From: an uncultured Oscillospiraceae bacterium
GTDB taxonomy: Bacteria > Bacillota > Clostridia > Oscillospirales > Oscillospiraceae
Assembly: GCA_910588105.1 (NCBI GenBank)
Contig: CAJUQD010000028.1
Coordinates: 1 to 34,349, forward strand
Direction of reading: 5' to 3'
DNA length: 34,349 nt
Made by a program: the position numbers and the translations under genes
Shown: in pieces, positions 30,350 through 34,349 of the stretch
How the letters are laid out: every line of letters begins with the position of its first letter
Position numbering within the stretch: the first letter of the stretch is position 1
Notes under the pieces: model-generated
Told to the model about the DNA's origin: nothing
Seen by the model: only the letters and a program-made list of their open reading frames with translations
The model's database searches: none

Positions 30350-32098
30350 TCAGGGCGCGGCGGAGGGCACGGGTTCCAGCTCTGGGTGGAGGATGGTATA
30401 CGCCTCGGGGGCTTTGTCCACAAACTGGACGCCGTCGTGGGTGTGGGGACCTGTCTTGTCACAGCTGGAGCGGGTGCACAGCAGGCCGGGATTCTCCCGG
30501 TATATCCGCACCACCTTGCCATCCAGGTGGAAGTGGTCGTAGGGCACAGCGCAGTCCTCCGCCTGGCAGGGCGCATACGTTCCGCTGGAAGTCCGCACGG
30601 GGGACTCTGCCGTCACAGGCTGGATATCCGTGGTCACAGACTGGATATCCACGCAGCCGTCCTCGCTGCAGCCCGCGTTTACGGTGTATTGGCAGCTGTA
30701 CAAGCAATCCGAGCAGGTGTGGCTGAAGATAAAGTGGTGCTGGCTGGGGTCCGGTGCGCTGTGGTCGCCCTCCACATAGCTGCCCCCTCCAAAGGCGGGG
30801 TTGTCGTCCTCCCCCGCCCGCGCAAAGGTGAAGCTGTGAGGTTCTTCCGTCCGCTTGACGGAGGTGACAAACGCGTCCTCACAATCAAAGCACCATTCGA
30901 GGAAGACTTGGATTTTTGTATGGGCAGCTTCCGTGGCGGATCGGAAGGAGTAGGCGACCCCCGCGTCCCTGTAGTGCAGGTGGGGACAGGAGGAGTGTTC
31001 CGGAGAGCTTGCGGGTTCGCCGTTGAATTCCTCCCCATCAATGCGGCAGAGGAGGTCAGCTATCCTATCGGATGCCTCGTCGGGCAGCGGCGTATCGGTG
31101 ATTTTCACCCGGATGCCAGCGGGGCCGGACGGTTTGCCGGCGCTGTCTGTGGGCGACGGGGCGGGGGTGGGCTTCGCGGGGCCGGCGGCAAGGGCGACGG
31201 TAACGGCCAGCACCAGCGCCAGGGATAAAACCGCGCCTAAAATGGTGGTTTTCTTGAATTTCATAACGGATAGAATCCTTTCCTCGGTCAGTTTCCGACC
31301 GAACGTGTGAGAGAAGGGGGCACCTTCCCCCTGGGTGGCAAGGGAAACCAGGGCACGGGCGTAGTCCGCCCGCCTGTCCGCCCCCAGCCGGTTCACCGCC
31401 GCCCGGTCGCAGGCCAGCTCGATATCCCGCCGCAAAAGCCGGGACATGAGCCACACCGCCGGGTTCCACCAGTGGACGGCGAGGGCCAGCGCCATGGCGT
31501 AGTGCCACAGGTTGTCCCGCCGGGCGGCGTGCACCCCCTCGTGGGCCAGCACGCAGTCCAGCTCCACCCCGGAGAGGCCGGGGGGAAGCACCACTGTGGG
31601 CTTTACCGCGCCGAAGGTGAGGGGCGCGCCGTCCACCACGCCCTCCCGCAGGCGGGCGCACTTGGGCAGGGGGAAATAGCGGGGGTCGGGCCGGGGGATG
31701 GGGATGGCGCATTCCACCGCCCGGCGGGTACGCCGCCAACTGAGGATATAGCGCAGGGCCAGCGCCAGCCCCCCCGCCAGCCAGACGGCGGCAAGAACCA
31801 TTTCCCAGGGAAAGGCCGGGGCGGCGGGCTGGGGGGCGGGAGCTGGGGCGGCAGGGACGGTTTGGACAGGGCTGGATACCTGCGGCGTTTGGGCAGGCTG
31901 GGGCGCGGGCCCGGCCAGCAGCCCCCAGAGGGAAAGGGCGCTCCCGGGGGCGGCGGGGGCGAGCAGGCGGAGCAGGCAAAGGGCCCACAGCACCAGCCGG
32001 GCCTCGGGGATGAGGCGGTGGGCCAAAATCCGGCGCAAAAGAGCGGCGGTCAAAATCAGCGCCGTGCCATACAGGGCGTTTTGCAGCAGCTGGGCCAT
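30350..32098 (-). CDS. M56-family BlaR1-like membrane protease with Cys/His-rich C-terminal domain
   Basis: A transmembrane sensor protease of 582 residues, predicted to inactivate the BlaI-type repressor. It has N-terminal membrane helices (1-60, 105-130), the zinc motif HEGVH (186-190) with the third ligand probably Glu227 (ELACD), and a further membrane helix at about 283-305 (LGAVLSLALVLAVTVALA). The outer C-terminal half has no SxxK transpeptidase sensor. It carries 12 cysteines, CxxC pairs, and two C-x4-C-x5-H-x-H motifs at 511-524 and 541-554. This suggests a metal- or redox-sensing domain. The start is ATG 32098 behind GAGGTGAG, 4 bases after the blaI stop. It is the second gene of the operon. 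Confidence 0.88.
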   Translation of the reverse strand: MAQLLQNALYGTALILTAALLRRILAHRLIPEARLVLWALCLLRLLAPAAPGSALSLWGLLAGPAPQPAQTPQVSSPVQTVPAAPAPAPQPAAPAFPWEMVLAAVWLAGGLALALRYILSWRRTRRAVECAIPIPRPDPRYFPLPKCARLREGVVDGAPLTFGAVKPTVVLPPGLSGVELDCVLAHEGVHAARRDNLWHYAMALALAVHWWNPAVWLMSRLLRRDIELACDRAAVNRLGADRRADYARALVSLATQGEGAPFSHTFGRKLTEERILSVMKFKKTTILGAVLSLALVLAVTVALAAGPAKPTPAPSPTDSAGKPSGPAGIRVKITDTPLPDEASDRIADLLCRIDGEEFNGEPASSPEHSSCPHLHYRDAGVAYSFRSATEAAHTKIQVFLEWCFDCEDAFVTSVKRTEEPHSFTFARAGEDDNPAFGGGSYVEGDHSAPDPSQHHFIFSHTCSDCLYSCQYTVNAGCSEDGCVDIQSVTTDIQPVTAESPVRTSSGTYAPCQAEDCAVPYDHFHLDGKVVRIYRENPGLLCTRSSCDKTGPHTHDGVQFVDKAPEAYTILHPELEPVPSAAP

Positions 32099-32102
32099 AT
32101 GC

Positions 32103-32465
32103 TCACCTCGTTTCCAGCGTTTCAATCAAGGCCCGGAGCTGGGCTGCCTGGGCCGGGGTGAGATCCTTTTCGGCGAGGAAGGCGGAGAGGAACTGGGCTT
32201 TGGAGCCGCCGAACAGCCGGGCGATGAGGCTGTCCGTCTCCTGACGCTGGACCTCCCGGCGGGTGATGAGCGGCGTGCAGACAAAGCCGGGGTCGGACCG
32301 GGCCACAGCCCCCTTGTCGATGAGCTTTTTGATGACGGTGTAGGTGGTGTTGCGGTTCCAGCCGCAGGACGCCCCCAGCCGCTTGGCCAGCGCGCCCGCG
32401 GACAGCGGCCCGTCCGCCCACAGCGGCTCCATCACCTTCAGCTCCGAGTCGTACAGCTTTTCCAT
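32103..32465 (-). CDS. BlaI/MecI/CopY family transcriptional repressor
   Basis: A repressor of 120 residues with the penicillinase-repressor winged helix: LKVMEPLWADGPLSAGALAKRLG, WNRNTTYTVIKKLIDKGAV, then a C-terminal dimerisation helix region (SDPGFVCTPL...ALIETLETR). The start is ATG 32465, behind AAGGAGG. It is co-transcribed with the M56 protease, which should cleave it on signalling. Two matching operator dyads overlap the promoter, so the operon is autoregulated. The remaining regulon is not visible here. Confidence 0.95.
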   Translation of the reverse strand: MEKLYDSELKVMEPLWADGPLSAGALAKRLGASCGWNRNTTYTVIKKLIDKGAVARSDPGFVCTPLITRREVQRQETDSLIARLFGGSKAQFLSAFLAEKDLTPAQAAQLRALIETLETR

Positions 32466-32480
32466 GGGTATGACCTCCTT

Positions 32481-32647
32481 CTGAGCGCCTGTTACAAATC
32501 TCTCAAAACGCCATTTGCCGGCGCTTTTCCCGCCGTGCTTTGTTGGGATTTCTTAAAATAAATACAATTATTCCCGCGAAATCCCGCCTCGCCTGACGGG
32601 AAATTCCTTCGTCAACTGACATTTTTCGAGATATTAAACAGGCTCTG
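32481..32647. mobile_element. MITE-like inverted-repeat element 3 in the blaI leader (about 165 bp)
   Basis: The two ends are imperfect inverted repeats sharing CCTGTT-N4-ATCTC-N2-AAAA: 32488-32508 reads forward, and 32622-32642 carries its complement. No coding frame is seen. It fills the 220-base leader between the operators and the blaI ribosome binding site. A structured leader RNA is an alternative. Confidence 0.45.
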
Positions 32648-32668
32648 TGCGCCGGGAAGCGCAAAGTG

Positions 32669-32710
32669 ACTATTGCAATAGTAACCTCAAAAAGATACTA
32701 TCACAATAGT
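32669..32710 (-). promoter_or_regulatory. two BlaI-type operator dyads
   Basis: ACTATTGCAATAGT (32669-32682, perfect palindrome) and ACTATCACAATAGT (32697-32710), 28 bp centre to centre. The outer arms also form a 12-bp perfect inverted repeat (AAGTGACTATTG with CAATAGTCACTT). The second dyad covers the promoter spacer and -10. The first lies at the transcript start. Confidence 0.88.
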
Positions 32711-32723
32711 CACTTAATGTCAA
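32695..32723 (-). promoter_or_regulatory. sigma-A promoter of blaI-M56 operon
   Basis: TTGACA (32718-32723), 17 bases and TAGTAT (32695-32700), with a TGA extended -10 element on the minus strand. Confidence 0.85.
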
Positions 32724-32742
32724 ACAAATTTTTAAGCGGGGC

Positions 32743-33600
32743 TCAACTGATATGGAAGCGGCCGATGAGGCCGTTCAGGGCGCGGGCCTGGCCGGACAGT
32801 TCCTTGGACACCGCGGCGCTGCGCTCGGCAGCGGAAGAGTTGGCCTGCACCGCGGCGTTCAGGGTCAGTATGTTGGCCTGCAAGGCGGCGATGTCCTCAA
32901 TGGTTTTGATGCCGGTCTGGGCGTCGGAGGAAACCTGGTCCGCGCTGGCGTCCACCTGGCCCGCCACCTGGGTGATGTCCCGGATGATGTCTGTGAGGTT
33001 GGAGCGGATGGGGTTCAGTCTCTCGGACAGGGTGCTGAAGTCACCGATATACAAATGCTGGTTTTCCTCCACGCCCACAGTGAAATTGCCCCCGGCCATT
33101 TGGCCCAGGATGCGGTTCATGTCATCGATGGTCTCACGCAGGGCGCCGCATACCCGGTGGGTGGTCTGGGCAATCATGCCGATCTCATCGGAGCGGCTGT
33201 CGAATACCTCCAGCTCCCGGTCGGCGGAGTTGGCGGGCAGGTTCAGATCTCCCAGACGCCCGATGGCCTGCTCCACCGCCATGAGCTCCCGCCCCTCCCG
33301 GCGGAGGATGAGTAAGGCGATGAGAATGATGGCGGCGGCTATCATGGCGCACAGCGCCCCCACCAGCACCCGCACGGTGGTCACGAAGCCATAGAGACCT
33401 GGGCTGCGTTGCTGCGCACCATAAAGACCTAGCCCCGCTCCATCAGGTACTTATAGACCACCAGCTGGTTGGTGCCGCTTTCGTCCCGGTAGGAGTGGGT
33501 GCTGGCCTGGGTTTTGCCGTACGAACGGATGCGTTGGAGGCCTCGTCCTGGTGGTAGAGGTATACGCCTGTGTCCACATTCAAAAACAGATATTCGCTGT
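32743..33600 (-). pseudogene. decayed methyl-accepting chemotaxis receptor
   Basis: Reading leftwards, the remnant begins with sensor-domain pieces. EYLFLNVDTGVYLYHQDEAS (about 33590-33535) is in one frame. GKTQASTHSYRDESGTNQL, then VVYKYLMERG and a TAG stop (about 33435), are in a second. VFMVRSNAAQV, then a further shift, leads into VTTVRVLVGALCAMIAAAI (membrane helix), HAMP and the signalling region to TGA at 32743. The 213-codon open part is internally deleted: IEDIAALQANILTLNAAVQ joins straight to NSSAAERSAAVSKELSGQA, so the receptor tip and most of the methylation helices are missing. The N-terminus is gone too, abutting pnp. It is not a functional receptor. Confidence 0.8.
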
Positions 33601-33609
33601 TAAAGTGTG

Positions 33610-34349
33610 TTACTTTACAATTTCGCCCCGGGCCTTCTTCTCCTCAATCTCCCGGAGGGCGTCCTTGTAGGACAGGTTGACCCGGCCCTTCTCATCAATA
33701 TCGGTGACCTTGACCCAGATCATGTCGCCGATGTTGATAACATCCTCCACCTTGGCAACGCGATGATTGGCCAGCTTGGAGATGTGCACCATGCCGTCCT
33801 TGCCGGGGGCCAGCTCCACGAAGGCGCCGAACTGGAGGATGCGCACCACCTTGCCATAGTACAGGGAGCCCACCTCGGGGACAAACACGATGGTGTCGAT
33901 CATCTTCTTGGCAATCTCGCAGGCCTCGGCGTTGGGGGAGGCGATGTGGATGGTGCCGTCGTCCTCAATGTCGATCTGCGCGCCCGACTCGGCGGTGATC
34001 TTCTGGATGACGCTGCCGCCCTTGCCGATGACCTCCCGGATCTTGTCCGGGTCGATCTTCACGGTGATCATCTTGGGGGCGTAGCGGCTGACCTCCGCCC
34101 GGGGGGCGGAAATGCAGGGCAGCATGATCTCGTCCAGAATGGCGTACCGGGCGTCCTTGGTGATGTCCAGGGCCTCCTTAATGATGGCGTGGGACAGGCC
34201 GTCGTTCTTAATGTCCATCTGGATGGCGGTGATGCCCTTCTTGGTGCCCGCCACCTTAAAGTCCATCTCGCCGTGGAAGTCCTCCACGCCCTGAATGTCG
34301 ATGAAGGTGGTGAAGCCGCCGTCGTCGTCCTGGATCAGGCCGCAGGAGA
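33610..34349 (-). CDS. pnp: polyribonucleotide nucleotidyltransferase (partial, N-terminus beyond window)
   Basis: The 3' part (about 246 codons of roughly 700) of the phosphorolytic 3'-5' exoribonuclease. The frame is open to the window edge (SCGLIQDDDGGFTTFIDIQG), so an internal ATG at 34287 is not the start. Present are the end of the second RNase PH domain (DFKVAGTKKGITAIQMDIK), the KH domain with VIGKGGSVIQKI, and the S1 domain (YYGKVVRILQFGAFVEL...KDGMVHISKLA). It ends EIVK-TAA at 33610. No terminator follows, and a chemoreceptor remnant starts about 10 bases on. Confidence 0.97.
   Translation of the reverse strand, partial: SCGLIQDDDGGFTTFIDIQGVEDFHGEMDFKVAGTKKGITAIQMDIKNDGLSHAIIKEALDITKDARYAILDEIMLPCISAPRAEVSRYAPKMITVKIDPDKIREVIGKGGSVIQKITAESGAQIDIEDDGTIHIASPNAEACEIAKKMIDTIVFVPEVGSLYYGKVVRILQFGAFVELAPGKDGMVHISKLANHRVAKVEDVINIGDMIWVKVTDIDEKGRVNLSYKDALREIEEKKARGEIVK

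Noticed and set aside
34112..34287. ATG 34287 as the start of a short RNA-binding protein
   Set aside because: The frame continues upstream to the window edge with PNPase sequence, so this is an internal methionine of pnp.

Overview
The window is about 34 kb of GC-rich chromosome. It looks like a butyrate-forming, strictly anaerobic gut Clostridium-relative of the Oscillospiraceae (Flavonifractor / Intestinimonas / Lawsonibacter / Pseudoflavonifractor type). The reasons are a thiolase plus butyryl-CoA:acetate CoA-transferase pair, an electron-bifurcating NfnAB transhydrogenase, Firmicute-style AGGAGG ribosome binding sites, sigma-A type promoters (TTGACA-N17-TATAAT), intrinsic terminators, and the Firmicute gene order prs-pth-mfd-foldase. 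The genus is an inference. No phage, plasmid, CRISPR, tRNA or rRNA is visible.

Layout. 1-2434 (minus): thl and the N-terminal 357 residues of a butyryl-CoA:acetate CoA-transferase, under one promoter. 2479-5345 (minus): a P2A-type cation ATPase behind a promoter, a yybP-ykoY type (Mn2+) riboswitch and a terminator that overlaps the riboswitch P1 helix, so the pump is probably a manganese exporter. 5504-12279 (minus): prs, a repeat cluster, pth, mfd, then a PpiC-type foldase lipoprotein with its own promoter. 12378-16872: an HD protein (minus) divergent from a YtrA-type GntR / ABC ATPase / permease operon (plus), followed by a second HD-domain protein. 16949-19355 (minus): a lipoprotein, then a TPP riboswitch-thiT-HAD phosphatase operon for thiamine uptake. 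19510-22112 (plus): a membrane-anchored LysM/G5/M23 cell-wall endopeptidase with WalR-like boxes and a small membrane protein. 22156-24556 (plus): nfnAB. 24517-28333 (plus): an apparent operon of an unknown protein, a GNAT acetyltransferase, a TmrB-like ATPase, a HAD phosphatase, lspA and an RluD-family pseudouridine synthase. 28334-30322: a repeat-rich stretch with two inverted-repeat (MITE-like) elements, an amber-interrupted zinc-ribbon membrane gene next to an intact paralogue, and L-lactate dehydrogenase, followed by a direct-repeat cluster. 30350-32723 (minus): a BlaI repressor / M56 (BlaR1-like) protease pair with two operator dyads on its promoter. 32743-34349 (minus): a decayed chemoreceptor pseudogene and the C-terminal part of pnp.

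The strongest regulatory signals are the Mn2+ riboswitch on the P-type ATPase, the TPP riboswitch on thiT with a hairpin covering its ribosome binding site, and the BlaI operators. The most novel-looking protein feature is the C-terminal half of the BlaR1-like protein. It carries two copies of C-x4-C-x5-H-x-H exactly 30 residues apart and twelve cysteines in all, and no recognisable penicillin-binding sensor. Three separate inverted-repeat elements and one intergenic direct-repeat family, which sits just behind the stop codons of prs and ldh, show that non-coding repeats have shaped this region.
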